From the NCBI RefSeq assembly GCF_000716605.1, contig NZ_JNXE01000013.1, forward strand, positions 62,001 through 126,000: a stretch of 64,000 nucleotides of DNA. Reading direction: 5' to 3'. The position numbers were made by a program, and so were the translations under genes. The stretch comes from Streptomyces sp. NRRL F-525 (lineage in GTDB: Bacteria; Actinomycetota; Actinomycetes; Streptomycetales; Streptomycetaceae). Shown piece after piece: positions 36,525-45,700 of the stretch; within the stretch, counting starts at the first letter, position 1, and every line of letters begins with the position of its first letter. The notes under the pieces were generated by a model. That model had not been told where the DNA came from. It did not search any database and saw nothing but the letters and a program-made list of their open reading frames with translations.

Positions 36525-36611
36525 GCTGCCAGTGTGCGCCTCGACTGGCAGTAAATCGAGGGTGTACGGCAGTCCTGCCACTCACGGTAAGGAGTCAAAA
36601 GGACGAGACTC

Positions 36612-36776
36612 ATGTCCATGAACACAGCCATGGACAACCTCATCGCCCTCCTCACCGTCGTCGGCATCCTCGTGGCCGTGACCTTCCCGTCGCTGCTCGG
36701 CATCGCGCACGACCGGCGCATCGACCGTCAGATCCGGACCGCCCACCGGATCATCACTTCGACACCACGACGGTGA
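36612..36776 (+). CDS. Small single-pass membrane protein
   Basis: The 54-residue frame begins MSMNTAMDNLIALLTVVGIL, forms one transmembrane helix up to FPSLLGIA, and ends in a basic tail (HDRRIDRQIRTAHRI). AAGGA lies about 10 bases before ATG 36612. The 3' end overlaps the convergent lipoprotein gene by 23 bases. It has codon bias of a real gene, and no function is known. Confidence 0.55.
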   Translation: MSMNTAMDNLIALLTVVGILVAVTFPSLLGIAHDRRIDRQIRTAHRIITSTPRR

Positions 36777-37209
36777 CCGACCATTCCTGAATGCCCTTGC
36801 ACGAGATCTTGTGCGGGGCGGTCGCGCACAGCGGCCGGGACGACGTGAGCTTCACGGTCCCGGCCGACACCGCCTCGTACGCGTTGCTCGCGTCGCCGGG
36901 GCGGATCAGGATCCCGCTGTTGGTGGCCTTCAGACCGCTGCCCACCGTCTTGACCGGCGCCCACGGGCGGCTGGTCGTCCCGTCCAGCAGGATGCGGACG
37001 GTGTTGCCGGTCGTCAGACAGAACGTGCCGTTCGTGTCGGTCGCGGCGAGGGTCTCCTTCGCCGTACAGGCCGCCCCGCTCTTGCTCGGCGTGGGGGAGG
37101 ACGACGGCGACACGGTGCCGCTGCCGGTGTCGGACTTCGTGCCGCAGCCCGCGAGGGCGAGCGCCAGGGTGGCGACGGCGAGGGACGGACCAAGAATCGA
37201 TCGGCGCAT
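36754..37209 (-). CDS. Secreted lipoprotein of unknown function
   Basis: The 151-residue protein begins with a signal peptide ending in the lipobox LALAGC, then a Ser/Thr/Pro-rich linker and a compact domain of about 105 residues. Cysteines in GAACTAKETL, FCLTTG, RPLCATAP and ISCKGIQ suggest two disulfides. I do not recognise the domain. ATG 37209 has AGGAGG upstream. It is not seen next to nrd genes in my memory of S. coelicolor, so it may belong to an inserted segment. Confidence 0.72.
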   Translation of the reverse strand: MRRSILGPSLAVATLALALAGCGTKSDTGSGTVSPSSSPTPSKSGAACTAKETLAATDTNGTFCLTTGNTVRILLDGTTSRPWAPVKTVGSGLKATNSGILIRPGDASNAYEAVSAGTVKLTSSRPLCATAPHKISCKGIQEWSVTVVVSK

Positions 37210-37292
37210 GGGGGGCCTCCTTTGCCCCTTTGACGTGTCACGGACGCATCCGGATCCCTTGTGAGCAGTGAAATATTCGTGGACATGACAGA

Positions 37293-37320
37293 ACCCCGGC
37301 CGCTGCGAGACGGCCGGGGT
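37293..37320 (-). terminator. Terminator of the S53 protease gene
   Basis: A perfect 10-bp stem (ACCCCGGCCG/CGGCCGGGGT) with an 8-base loop begins 17 bases after the protease stop on the minus strand. Confidence 0.7.
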
Positions 37321-37336
37321 CCAGCTCATGGCAGGG

Positions 37337-39421
37337 TCAGCTGGTCGTCACGGCGGTGTCGTCGAGGACGAAGCTGGTCTGGAGGGAGGAGTCCTCGACG
37401 CCGCTGAACTTCAGCGTGACGGTCGAGCCGGCGAAGGAGGACAGGCTGAAGGACTTCGCGACGTACCCGGTGGCCGCGTTGAGGTTGGAGTAGGTGGCCA
37501 GGGTGGTCGATCCGGCGGTGACCGTCAGCTTGTCGTAAGCCGTGCTGGTCGAGGTCTCCGCGGTGTCGACGTGCAGGTAGAAGGTGAACGTCGTACCGGT
37601 GCAGCCGCTCGGGATCGTCACCGACTGGGACAGCGTGTCGGTGTGGGTCGAGCCGTAGCCGTCGAGCCAGGCCTTGTACGAACCGGTGCGGGCCGCCTCG
37701 CCGGTGTCGTTGGTGATGACACCGCTGCTCGCGGTCCAGGTGGTGTTGCCGGACTCGAAGCCCGCGTTGCCCAGGAGCTGGGTCGAGGTGCAGCTGCCGC
37801 CGCCGGAGGTGCTGACCGTCCAGGTGAAGGAGGCCGAGCCGGAGGCGCCGGTGGAGTCGGTCGCGGTCACCGTGACGGCGTAGGTGCCGGCGGTGGACGC
37901 GGTGCCGGAGATCAGCCCGGTCGAGCTGCTGATCGACAGGCCGGTCGGCAGCCCGCTCGCGCTGTACGTGAGGGTCGCGCTCGCGCTGTCCGAGGCCGAG
38001 ATCTGCAGGCTGGCCGTGGAGCCGGTCACCGTGGACTGGCTGCCCGGGTTGGTGACGGTCACCGTGTTGCCCGTGGTGGTGCCGGAGGTGAAGGCGGCGG
38101 TGCCGTCCGGGGTGCCCCAGCCGGTCGGGCCGTCGTAGCCGGTGCCCGCGGTGCAGAAGTAACTCGTCGTGCAGGAGCCGTTGTTGCCGCTCGTGACGTC
38201 GTACAGGTTGCTGGTGTGGGAGTAGGGGTACTTCGCCGGGTAGTCGCTGGAGCCCGGGGTACCGGCCAGCGCGTAGACGCCCGCGATGATCGGGGACGAG
38301 GCGCTGGTGCCGCCGTAGACCGCCCAGCCGGAGCCGCCGTAGGTGTCGTAGACGGCCACGCCGGTGGCGGGGTCGGCCACGGCGGAGACGTCGGCCTCCA
38401 TGCGCTTGGTGCAGCCCGTGTCGGTCTGCCAGGTCGGCTTCGCGTCGTAGGCGGAGCAGCCGGAGCCGCCGCCCTCGGTGCTGCTGGTCTTCCACACGGA
38501 CTCGGTCCAGCCGCGGGAGTTGGACGACGTCGACAGGGCGGTGCCGCCAACTGCCGTCACGTACTGGGACGTTGCCGGGTACTCGGCGCCGTAGGCCTCG
38601 TCACCGGAGGAGACGGTGATCGCGACGCCCGGGTGCTTGAAGTACGAGGTGTCCTCGCTGGTCTGCGAGGAGGACTCGGAGCCGCCCCAGCTGTTGGAGA
38701 CGAACTTCGCGCCCAGGGCGACGGCCTCGTTCTCGGCGGCGCCGAGGTTGGCGTCGGTGGCCGAAGTGGCCTCCACCAGGATGATGTTGCAGTTCGGGCA
38801 GACCGCGCTGACCATGTCGATGTCGAGCGCTTCCTCGCCCGCCCAGCCGGTGTCGTTCGTCGGCAGGGACGTGGTCGAGCCGGTCTGGCTGACCTGCTTG
38901 AAGCAGCCGCTGGCCACCGTGCAGGCCGACAGGCCGAAGTTGGAGCGGTAAGTGGCCAGGTCCGAGGCCGCGTTGGGGTCGTTGTACGCGTCGACCACGG
39001 CGACCGTCAGGCCGGAGCCGCCGGTCGAGGGAAGCGCGTACGCGCTGTGCAGGTTGGCCGGGCTCAGCCCGGACACCGCGGCGGCGGCGTCCGCGTGCAC
39101 GGCGGAGGCCAGTTGCTGCTTGATGTCGGTGCGCCGCTGGGCGAAACAGGACGCCGAGCCGGGGGCCGCGGTCGCGCAGAGGCGCTCGGTCGGCACCTTC
39201 TGCCCGGCCTTGCCGGTCGAGTGGACGGCCTGGGCCGCGGGGGCGGTCAGGGCCATGGAGTTCTGGGTGACCTTGGAGACCTGGGCGGACTGGACGGCGG
39301 CCTGTGGGGCGGGCTGCGCGTCGGCGGGGGAGGCCGCCACGAGCCCGAAGACGCTGAGGGTGAGGACGGGTACGGCGGCGGTCAGCAGTCTTCGCAGACT
39401 CCGTCGGGGCTTTTCACGCAT
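37337..39421 (-). CDS. Secreted S53 sedolisin-type serine-carboxyl protease with C-terminal Ig-like and PPC-like domains
   Basis: The 694-residue protein has a signal peptide cleaved near SPADA/QPAP. The S53 catalytic residues are visible as the Glu and Asp of [17 protein letters not shown] and the nucleophile in [19 protein letters not shown] is also typical. Unlike most sedolisins the pro-region is short. From about residue 440 a putative Ig fold (He_PIG type) follows, then a C-terminal beta domain starting near [11 protein letters not shown]. It should be an extracellular peptidase active in mild acid. ATG 39421 has GGAGG nine bases upstream. It lies between nrdB and the nrdS-like gene. 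Confidence 0.85.
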   Translation of the reverse strand: MREKPRRSLRRLLTAAVPVLTLSVFGLVAASPADAQPAPQAAVQSAQVSKVTQNSMALTAPAAQAVHSTGKAGQKVPTERLCATAAPGSASCFAQRRTDIKQQLASAVHADAAAAVSGLSPANLHSAYALPSTGGSGLTVAVVDAYNDPNAASDLATYRSNFGLSACTVASGCFKQVSQTGSTTSLPTNDTGWAGEEALDIDMVSAVCPNCNIILVEATSATDANLGAAENEAVALGAKFVSNSWGGSESSSQTSEDTSYFKHPGVAITVSSGDEAYGAEYPATSQYVTAVGGTALSTSSNSRGWTESVWKTSSTEGGGSGCSAYDAKPTWQTDTGCTKRMEADVSAVADPATGVAVYDTYGGSGWAVYGGTSASSPIIAGVYALAGTPGSSDYPAKYPYSHTSNLYDVTSGNNGSCTTSYFCTAGTGYDGPTGWGTPDGTAAFTSGTTTGNTVTVTNPGSQSTVTGSTASLQISASDSASATLTYSASGLPTGLSISSSTGLISGTASTAGTYAVTVTATDSTGASGSASFTWTVSTSGGGSCTSTQLLGNAGFESGNTTWTASSGVITNDTGEAARTGSYKAWLDGYGSTHTDTLSQSVTIPSGCTGTTFTFYLHVDTAETSTSTAYDKLTVTAGSTTLATYSNLNAATGYVAKSFSLSSFAGSTVTLKFSGVEDSSLQTSFVLDDTAVTTS

Positions 39422-39639
39422 GGGGTACTGCCTCCATCGTGGGAGTGGGGTTCCTCGGCGTGGTGGCAGGCCTGTGACGCGCGTAGCGGCGGCAGATGAC
39501 GTCGTCATGGGCATGACACTTTGAGCGTCCTGTGGGGCCACTGGTGAATGACATGAACAGGACGGGTGGAACGTAGCCGGGGCGACGAGACCGCGAACAG
39601 ACGCACCCCATGAACTTTGCCGCTCCATAGAAACTCCAT

Positions 39640-39670
39640 GGACGGCCCATGGAAGCTCCATGGGCCGTCC
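39640..39670 (-). terminator. Hairpin terminator downstream of nrdB
   Basis: A perfect 14-bp inverted repeat (GGACGGCCCATGGA and its complement) with a 3-base loop lies about 50 bases after the nrdB stop. It would end the nrdAB transcript before the S53 gene. Confidence 0.75.
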
Positions 39671-39717
39671 GCGAAGTAAGAGGCAGATAAAGGGCGGCCG
39701 GGGTCGGCCGCGTGGGG

Positions 39718-40731
39718 CTAGAAGTCCTCGTCCAGGTCGACCGTGCCCTCCACCGCGACCTGGTACGCCGACGGGCGGCGCTCGAAGAAGTTCGTCAGCT
39801 CCTGCACACCCTGCAACTCCATGAAGGAGAAGGGGTTTTCGGAGCCGTAGACCGGGGCGAAGCCCAGCCGCTGGAGGCGCTGGTCGGCGACGCACTCCAG
39901 GTACTGGCGCATCGAGTCGGTGTTCATGCCCGGCAGACCCTCACCGCACAGGTCGCGCCCGAACTGCAGCTCCGCGTCGACGGCTTCGCGCAGCATGTCG
40001 GTCACCTCCTGCTGGAGCTGGTCGTCGAAGAGCTCCGGCTCCTCCTTGCGGACGGTGTCGACCACCTCGAAGGCGAAGCTCATGTGCATGGTCTCGTCGC
40101 GGAACACCCAGTTGGTGCCGGTGGCGAGGCCGTGCAGGAGACCCCGGCTGCGGAACCAGTAGACGTAGGCGAACGCGCCGTAGAAGAACAGGCCCTCGAT
40201 GCACGCGGCGAAGCAGATCAGGTTGAGGAGGAAGCGGCGGCGGTCGGCCTGGGTCTGGAGGCTGTCCAGCTTCTCGACCTCGTTGATCCACTTGAAGCAG
40301 AACTCGGCCTTCTCGCGGATGGAGGGGATGTTCTCCACCGCGTCGAACGCGGCCGCCCTGTCCTCCGGGTCGGGGAGGTAGGTGTCCAGCAGGGTCAGGT
40401 AGAACTGGACGTGGACGGCCTCCTCGAAGAGCTGGCGGCTCAAGTAGAGCCGTGCCTCGGGGGAGTTGATGTGCTTGTACAGGGTGAGGACGAGGTTGTT
40501 GGCCACGATCGAGTCGCCCGTCGCGAAGAACGCGACCAGCCGGCCGATCATGTGCTGCTCGCCCGGGGTCAGCTTCGCCAGGTCGGCGACGTCGGAGTGG
40601 AGGTCGACCTCCTCGACGGTCCAGGTGTTCTTGATCGCGTCCCGGTAGCGCTCGTAGAAGTCCGGGTAGCGCATGGGGCGGAGGGTCAGCTCGAAGCCCG
40701 GGTCGAGAAGGTTCTTGGCTTCGGTGGTCAT
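39718..40731 (-). CDS. nrdB: Class Ia ribonucleotide reductase beta subunit
   Basis: The 337-residue protein carries the R2 metal-site pattern: EEAVHVQFY near residue 103 with the Glu and His ligands, and the later [13 protein letters not shown] containing the second Glu/His pair. [16 protein letters not shown] forms the helix between them. The C-terminus VDLDEDF is the peptide that docks into the alpha subunit. It generates the radical needed by NrdA. ATG 40731 shares one base with the nrdA stop (TAATG), so the genes are tightly coupled. Confidence 0.93.
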   Translation of the reverse strand: MTTEAKNLLDPGFELTLRPMRYPDFYERYRDAIKNTWTVEEVDLHSDVADLAKLTPGEQHMIGRLVAFFATGDSIVANNLVLTLYKHINSPEARLYLSRQLFEEAVHVQFYLTLLDTYLPDPEDRAAAFDAVENIPSIREKAEFCFKWINEVEKLDSLQTQADRRRFLLNLICFAACIEGLFFYGAFAYVYWFRSRGLLHGLATGTNWVFRDETMHMSFAFEVVDTVRKEEPELFDDQLQQEVTDMLREAVDAELQFGRDLCGEGLPGMNTDSMRQYLECVADQRLQRLGFAPVYGSENPFSFMELQGVQELTNFFERRPSAYQVAVEGTVDLDEDF

Positions 40732-43160
40732 TACTGGCAGGCCTCGCAGGACTCGGGGTTCTCAAGGGAGCAGGCGACCGCGTCTTCGTCGGGGGTCAAC
40801 TGCTGCACCGGGATGGGGGTTTGGGCTTGCGCCTGGGCTGCGCGGGCGATGCGGGTCGCCGGGCGGGAGCGCAGGTAGTACGTCGTCTTCAGGCCCTGCT
40901 TCCAGGCGTACGCGTACATCGAGGAGAGCTTGCCGATCGTCGGCGTCTCCAGGAACAGGTTCAGGGACTGGGACTGGTCCAGGAACGGGGTGCGGGCGGC
41001 GGCCATGTCGATCAGGCCGCGCTGGGGGATCTCCCAGGCCGTGCGGTACAGGGCGCGCACGTCCTCCGGGATCCAACTGAACGCCTGTACCGAGCCGTTG
41101 GCCTCGCGCAGGGCCTCGCGGGTGCGGGCGTCCCACACGCCGAGCTGCTTCAACTCGTCGACCAGGTAGGAGTTGACCTGGAGGAACTCGCCGGACAGCG
41201 TCTCGCGCTTGAAGAGGTTCGAGACCTGGGGCTCGATGCACTCGTAGACGCCGGCGATGGACGCGATGGTGGCCGTGGGGGCGATCGCCAGCAACAGGCT
41301 GTTGCGCATGCCGGTTTGGGCGATACGTTCCCGCAGCGAGGCCCAGCGCTCGGGCCAGGTCAGTTCCACGTCGTAGTGGTCGGGGTGCAGGATGCCCCGG
41401 GCGGTGCGGGTCTTCTCCCAGGCCGGGAGCGGGCCGTTGCGCTCGGCGAGGTCGGCGGAGGCCTCGTACGCGGCGAGCATGATGCGCTCGGCGATCCGGG
41501 TGGAGAGGGCCTGCGCCTGGGGGGAGTCGAAGGGGACGCGGAGTTTGAAGAAGACGTCCTGCAGACCCATCGCACCCAGGCCGACCGGGCGCCAGCGGGC
41601 GTTGGAACGGCCCGCCTGCTCGGTCGGGTAGAAGTTGATGTCGACCACGCGGTCGAGGAAGGTGACGGCGGTGCGGACCGTCTCGTCCAGGCGCTCCCAG
41701 TCCAGCTCGCCATTGGTGACGAACGCGCCCAGGTTCACCGAACCCAGGTTGCAGACCGCCGTCTCGCCGTCGTCCGTGACCTCCAGGATCTCCGTGCAGA
41801 GGTTGGAGGAGTGGACCGTGTGGCCCGGCTCGGCGGTCTGGTTGGCGGTGCGGTTGGCCGCGTCCTTGAAGGTCATCCAGCCGTTGCCGGTCTGGGCGAG
41901 GGTGCGCATCATGCGGCCGTAGAGGTCACGGGCCGGGATGGTCTTCTTGGCGAGCCCCTGCGCCTCGGCCTTGTGGTACGCCGCGTCGAACTCCTCGCCC
42001 CACAGGTCGACCAGCTCGGGCACGTCGGCGGGCGAGAACAGCGACCACTCGCCGTCCGCGTTCACCCGGCGCATGAACTCGTCCGGGATCCAGTGCGCCA
42101 GGTTCAGGTTGTGCGTACGGCGGGCGTCCTCACCGGTGTTGTCCCGCAGCTCCAGGAACTCCTCGATGTCGGAGTGCCAGGTCTCCAGGTACACCGCGGC
42201 GGCACCCTTGCGCCGGCCGCCCTGGTTCACCGCGGCGACCGAGGCGTCCAGCGTCTTCAGGAACGGGACGATGCCGTTCGAGTGCCCGTTCGTGCCGCGG
42301 ATCAGCGAACCCCGGCTGCGGATGCGGGAGTACGACAGTCCGATGCCGCCGGCGTGCTTCGAGAGGCGGGCGACCTGGTGGTAGCGGTCGTAGATGGAGT
42401 CCAGCTCGTCCAGCGGGGAGTCGAGGAGGTAGCAGGACGACATCTGGGGGTGCCGGGTGCCGGAGTTGAAGAGCGTGGGGGAGGAGGGGAGGTAGTCCAG
42501 GCGGCTCATCAGGCGGTACAGCGCGGCTACTTCGTCCAGGGCGCGGGTCGAGTCGTCCTCGGCGAGACCGGCGGCCACGCGGAGCATGAAGTGCTGGGGG
42601 GTCTCGATGACCTTGCGGGTGATCGGGTGCCGCAGGAGGTAACGGCTGTACAGGGTGCGCAGGCCGAAGTAGCCGAAGCGGTCGTCGGCCTCGGTGTCGA
42701 TCAGCGCGTCCAGGCGGGCCGCGTGCAGCGTCGCGAACTCGGCGGTGCGGTCCGCGATGAGGCCCTCGCGGTGGCCCACGGCGACGGACTCGGTGAACGT
42801 CGTGACGCCCTGGGAGGCGGCCTCGGCGGCGATGCTGACCGTCAGCAGCCGGGCGGCGAGCCGGGAGTAGACCGGGTCCTCGGAGATGAGGCCGGCGGCC
42901 GCCTCCGTCGCCAGCTCGCGCAGTTCCGCCACGTCCGCGTGCGCGGACCGGCCGCGCAACGTGGCGGCGGCGACCCGGCCGGGGTCGGCGTCGGGGAGGT
43001 CGGCGGTCAGCTCGGTCAGGGTCCGCAGGATCGCGGTACCGGGGCCGTCGGCGTCCTGAACAACCGCTCCGGGAAGCTCGGTTCCGGGTCCGGTCGCGGT
43101 CGCTACGTTCGCCTCGTTCGCCTGGGTCGCTGATGCCGGCTCTGCTGGCGCGATGGTCAC
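40731..43160 (-). CDS. nrdA: Class Ia ribonucleotide reductase alpha subunit
   Basis: The 809-residue protein has the RNR large-subunit barrel. HSSNLCTEI holds one redox cysteine, CNLGSVNLGAF another, and a glutamate-containing SYSRIRSRGS loop lies earlier. The C-terminal tail ESCEACQ provides the redox-shuttling cysteine pair. It reduces ribonucleoside diphosphates in oxygen-dependent fashion. GTG 43160 gives the usual TIAPAEPAS start; a GAGGGA Shine-Dalgarno lies upstream within a hairpin. The leader contains a cobalamin riboswitch, so the operon should be off when B12 is available and the B12-dependent class II enzyme can act. Confidence 0.93.
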   Translation of the reverse strand: MTIAPAEPASATQANEANVATATGPGTELPGAVVQDADGPGTAILRTLTELTADLPDADPGRVAAATLRGRSAHADVAELRELATEAAAGLISEDPVYSRLAARLLTVSIAAEAASQGVTTFTESVAVGHREGLIADRTAEFATLHAARLDALIDTEADDRFGYFGLRTLYSRYLLRHPITRKVIETPQHFMLRVAAGLAEDDSTRALDEVAALYRLMSRLDYLPSSPTLFNSGTRHPQMSSCYLLDSPLDELDSIYDRYHQVARLSKHAGGIGLSYSRIRSRGSLIRGTNGHSNGIVPFLKTLDASVAAVNQGGRRKGAAAVYLETWHSDIEEFLELRDNTGEDARRTHNLNLAHWIPDEFMRRVNADGEWSLFSPADVPELVDLWGEEFDAAYHKAEAQGLAKKTIPARDLYGRMMRTLAQTGNGWMTFKDAANRTANQTAEPGHTVHSSNLCTEILEVTDDGETAVCNLGSVNLGAFVTNGELDWERLDETVRTAVTFLDRVVDINFYPTEQAGRSNARWRPVGLGAMGLQDVFFKLRVPFDSPQAQALSTRIAERIMLAAYEASADLAERNGPLPAWEKTRTARGILHPDHYDVELTWPERWASLRERIAQTGMRNSLLLAIAPTATIASIAGVYECIEPQVSNLFKRETLSGEFLQVNSYLVDELKQLGVWDARTREALREANGSVQAFSWIPEDVRALYRTAWEIPQRGLIDMAAARTPFLDQSQSLNLFLETPTIGKLSSMYAYAWKQGLKTTYYLRSRPATRIARAAQAQAQTPIPVQQLTPDEDAVACSLENPESCEACQ

Positions 43161-43171
43161 GGTGGGGCTCT

Positions 43172-43201
43172 CCCTCGCTCGGCACGAGGCCTCGCCGAGG
43201 G
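43172..43201 (-). promoter_or_regulatory. Hairpin covering the nrdA ribosome binding site
   Basis: CTCGGC (43178-43183) pairs with GCCGAG (43194-43199), and CCCTCG can pair with CGAGGG on the outside. On the minus strand this occludes the GAGGGA Shine-Dalgarno. It may be the riboswitch expression platform. Confidence 0.4.
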
Positions 43202-43284
43202 CAGGCGGCAGTACACGAGCGCACGGGGCGTCGCGTCCACCGGCCCACTCCACGAGGCCCGGACGTCATGCGCCCTGACCGGGT

Positions 43285-43420
43285 GGCCGGGCGCGCGCCG
43301 TCGGCAGGTCCTCGGACTGGCCATGCGTGCATATGCACGTAAGTACACCGTTGCGGGACAGTTCCGGATTCGCACCGGATTCCCCTGCGGCGACAGCGAG
43401 CATGAGCATACATCTTGTGC
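43285..43420 (-). ncRNA. Cobalamin (adenosylcobalamin) riboswitch upstream of nrdAB
   Basis: On the minus strand the leader contains GCAGGGGAATCCGGTGCGAA, then the CCGGAACTGTCCCGCAACGG core, and downstream the B12-box element GCCAGTCCGAGGACCTGCC. These are the conserved parts of cobalamin riboswitches in correct order and spacing. I recall a B12 riboswitch controlling the streptomycete nrdABS operon. Boundaries are approximate. Confidence 0.92.
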
Positions 43421-43461
43421 TCGCCTGTCACGTCACCACCAGATGTTGTGTCGCGGTGGTT

Positions 43462-43968
43462 TCAGAGTGTCAGCTTGTAGGTGAGCAGAGTGAGATCGTC
43501 CAGGTGTGGCACGGGGTTCCAGTCGCGGTCGGGGGTGCGGATGAAGCCCAGGCGTTCGTAGATGCGGTGGGCCGCGTGCATGGCTGACTGGGTCGAGAGG
43601 ACTACGGCTGTGCAGCCTTCCGTTGCCCGGGCGCGGTCGATGCAGGCGCGGACGAGGGCCTCGCCTGCGCCTCTGCCTCGGGCGGTGCGGGCGATTGCCA
43701 GTGCGCGGATCTCTGTCTCGCCGGGTTGCGCGATGTCTGCGGCTGGGCCGGGGCCGGGGACGAAGGTGACGCCGCCGAGGAGGTGGTCGCCGTCCACTGC
43801 GACGAGGACCTCGGCGGTGGCTGCCCGGCTTGCTACGTCCTTGAGTACGGGGAGGTAGGGGTCGTTCTCTCCGTAGTCGAGGAGGCCGTCGGTCAGGTAG
43901 GCGTCTGCTGTGAGGGTGCCGAGGTCTTCGTATTCGGTGGGGATTGCTCGGCGGATGAGGATGTCCAT
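43462..43968 (-). CDS. GNAT-family N-acetyltransferase
   Basis: The 168-residue protein has a GNAT fold. Motif A is seen as IRALAIARTARGRGAGEALV near residue 88, with the RGRGAG acetyl-CoA pyrophosphate loop, and motif B near HAAHRIYERLGFIRT. The acceptor is unknown. ATG 43968 starts the domain directly. It lies downstream of the nrd operon leader, transcribed in the same direction from its own promoter. Confidence 0.85.
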   Translation of the reverse strand: MDILIRRAIPTEYEDLGTLTADAYLTDGLLDYGENDPYLPVLKDVASRAATAEVLVAVDGDHLLGGVTFVPGPGPAADIAQPGETEIRALAIARTARGRGAGEALVRACIDRARATEGCTAVVLSTQSAMHAAHRIYERLGFIRTPDRDWNPVPHLDDLTLLTYKLTL

Positions 43969-44033
43969 GTCGGTCAGTGTGTACGAACAGCGGGCCGCCG
44001 AGGGGGGTGCTCTCGGTGGCCCGCTGCGGGTTC

Positions 44034-44072
44034 GTTGTGGCTGGGCGCGCAGTTCCCCGCGCCCCTTAGGTG
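44034..44072. repeat. Intergenic hairpin repeat, copy 3
   Basis: TGTGGCTGGGCGCGCAGTTC followed by CCCGCGCCCC matches the copies at 24651 and 31997. One base differs (GGGCGCG instead of GGTCGCG) and makes the stem with CGCGCCC perfect. It lies about 20 bases beyond the 3' end of the symporter gene. Confidence 0.75.
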
Positions 44073-44089
44073 GGGACTGTCAGCCGGTG

Positions 44090-45700
44090 CTAATGAGTTG
44101 CCCCTGCTGTTGCCGGAGGGAGTTCTACCTCTACGCCCGGGTCGCCCGCGTCCGCCGTGTAGTCGCCGGGGTTTGTCTCGTCGATGCCCTCCGGCGCCTT
44201 GAACGCCCTCAAGGCGAACGTCAGGATCACCGTCACCACCACGTTCATCACGAACGCCGTCAGGCCGATGTAGCCGATTTCGCCGATGCCGGGGATCTTC
44301 TTGGAGGAGCCGCCGAAGTGGTCCTGGGTCGGGGAGGCTACGCCGTAGGCGGCGAGGGTGCCGTAGATCATGCCGACTGCCCAGCCGGTGAGGAGGGCCC
44401 AGCGGTGGGGCCAGCGGGTGAAGAGGCCGCCTACCAGGGACGGGAAGGTCTGGAGGATCCAGATGCCGCCCAGGAGCTGGAAGTTGATGGCGACTGTCTT
44501 GTCCATCGTCAGGACGAAGGCCAGGGCGCCCACCTTCACCAGGAGGGAGACGATCTTGGAGACCTTGGTCTCCTGGGCCGGGGTCGCGTCGGGCTTGATG
44601 AAGTCCTTGTAGATGTTGCGGGTGAAGAGGTTCGCCGCCGCGATGGACATGATGGCCGCGGGGACGAGGGCGCCGATGCCGATCGCCGCGAAGGCCACGC
44701 CCGCGAACCAGTCCGGGAACATGTTCTCGAACAGCTGCGGGATCGCCAACTGGCCGTTGGTGACCTTGACTCCGGCCGCGATCGCCATGAAGCCGAGCAG
44801 CGCGAGCAGGCCCAGCATCAGTGAATACAGGGGCAGGATCGTGGTGTTGCGGCGGATCACGTTGCGGCTCTTGGAGGAGAGCGTCGCCGTGATCGAGTGG
44901 GGGTACATGAACAGGGCCAGCGCCGAGCCCAACGCCAGTGTGGCGTACGTCCATTGGCCCGCCGGCGCGGGGACGAGTCCGCCCGCCCCGGCCGCCTTGA
45001 ACTTGGCGCCCGCCGCGCTGAAGATGTCGTCGAACCCGCCGAGCTTGATCGGGATGTAGATGATCGCCACCGCGATGACGATGTAGATCAGGCCGTCCTT
45101 CACGAACGCGATCAGCGCGGGTGCGCGGAGGCCGGACGAGTAGGTGTAGGCCGCCAGTACCGCGAACGCGATCAGCAGCGGCAGGTCCTTCACGAACCAG
45201 TTGGAGTTCGCGCTGCCGCCCACCCCCATGACGTCCAACACGGCCTGGATGCCGACCAGTTGGAGGGCGATGTACGGCATCGTCGCGAGGATGCCGGTGA
45301 TCGCCACCGCCAGCGAAAGACCCTTCGAGCCGAAGCGGCCGCGCACGAAGTCCGAGGTCGTCACGTATCCGTGCTTGTGCGACACCGACCAGAGGCGCGG
45401 GAGGAAGGTGAAGATCAACGGGTAGACGAGGATCGTGTACGGCACCGCGAAGAAGCCCGCCGCGCCCGCCGCGTAGACCGCCGCCGGGACCGCCACGAAC
45501 GTATACGCCGTGTAGAGGTCGCCGCCGAGCAGGAACCAGGTGACCCAGGTGCCGAACGACCGTCCGCCCAGGCCCCATTCGTCGAGGCTCTGCTCGTTGT
45601 CGGCCCGGCGCCAGCGCGCGGCCATGAAGCCGAGGACCGTGACGGCCAGGAAGAAGAAGATGAAGACGCCGAGGGCGACGCCGTTCACGCCGTCGTTCAC
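44090..45700 (-). CDS. Sodium:solute symporter, MctP-like monocarboxylate permease
   Basis: The 536-residue protein has about 13 transmembrane helices and SSS-family features such as GLGGRSFGTWVTWFLLGGDL near residue 43 and a conserved SIAAANLFTRNIYKDF near residue 365. The small DUF3311 partner upstream is typical of MctP-type monocarboxylate (lactate, pyruvate, propionate) transporters. GTG 45700 overlaps the DUF3311 stop by four bases. Substrate range is inferred from the family. Confidence 0.85.
   Translation of the reverse strand: MNDGVNGVALGVFIFFFLAVTVLGFMAARWRRADNEQSLDEWGLGGRSFGTWVTWFLLGGDLYTAYTFVAVPAAVYAAGAAGFFAVPYTILVYPLIFTFLPRLWSVSHKHGYVTTSDFVRGRFGSKGLSLAVAITGILATMPYIALQLVGIQAVLDVMGVGGSANSNWFVKDLPLLIAFAVLAAYTYSSGLRAPALIAFVKDGLIYIVIAVAIIYIPIKLGGFDDIFSAAGAKFKAAGAGGLVPAPAGQWTYATLALGSALALFMYPHSITATLSSKSRNVIRRNTTILPLYSLMLGLLALLGFMAIAAGVKVTNGQLAIPQLFENMFPDWFAGVAFAAIGIGALVPAAIMSIAAANLFTRNIYKDFIKPDATPAQETKVSKIVSLLVKVGALAFVLTMDKTVAINFQLLGGIWILQTFPSLVGGLFTRWPHRWALLTGWAVGMIYGTLAAYGVASPTQDHFGGSSKKIPGIGEIGYIGLTAFVMNVVVTVILTFALRAFKAPEGIDETNPGDYTADAGDPGVEVELPPATAGATH

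Noticed and set aside
37328..39499. A 723-codon open frame on the plus strand opposite the S53 protease gene
   Set aside because: It mirrors the protease codons, is Gly/Arg/Ala/Val-rich with no domain, and has no ribosome binding site. The protease has a signal peptide and catalytic motifs on the other strand.
40821..43133. A 770-codon open frame on the plus strand opposite nrdA
   Set aside because: This is a high-GC shadow of nrdA. The nrdA protein has full family motifs and a riboswitch in front.
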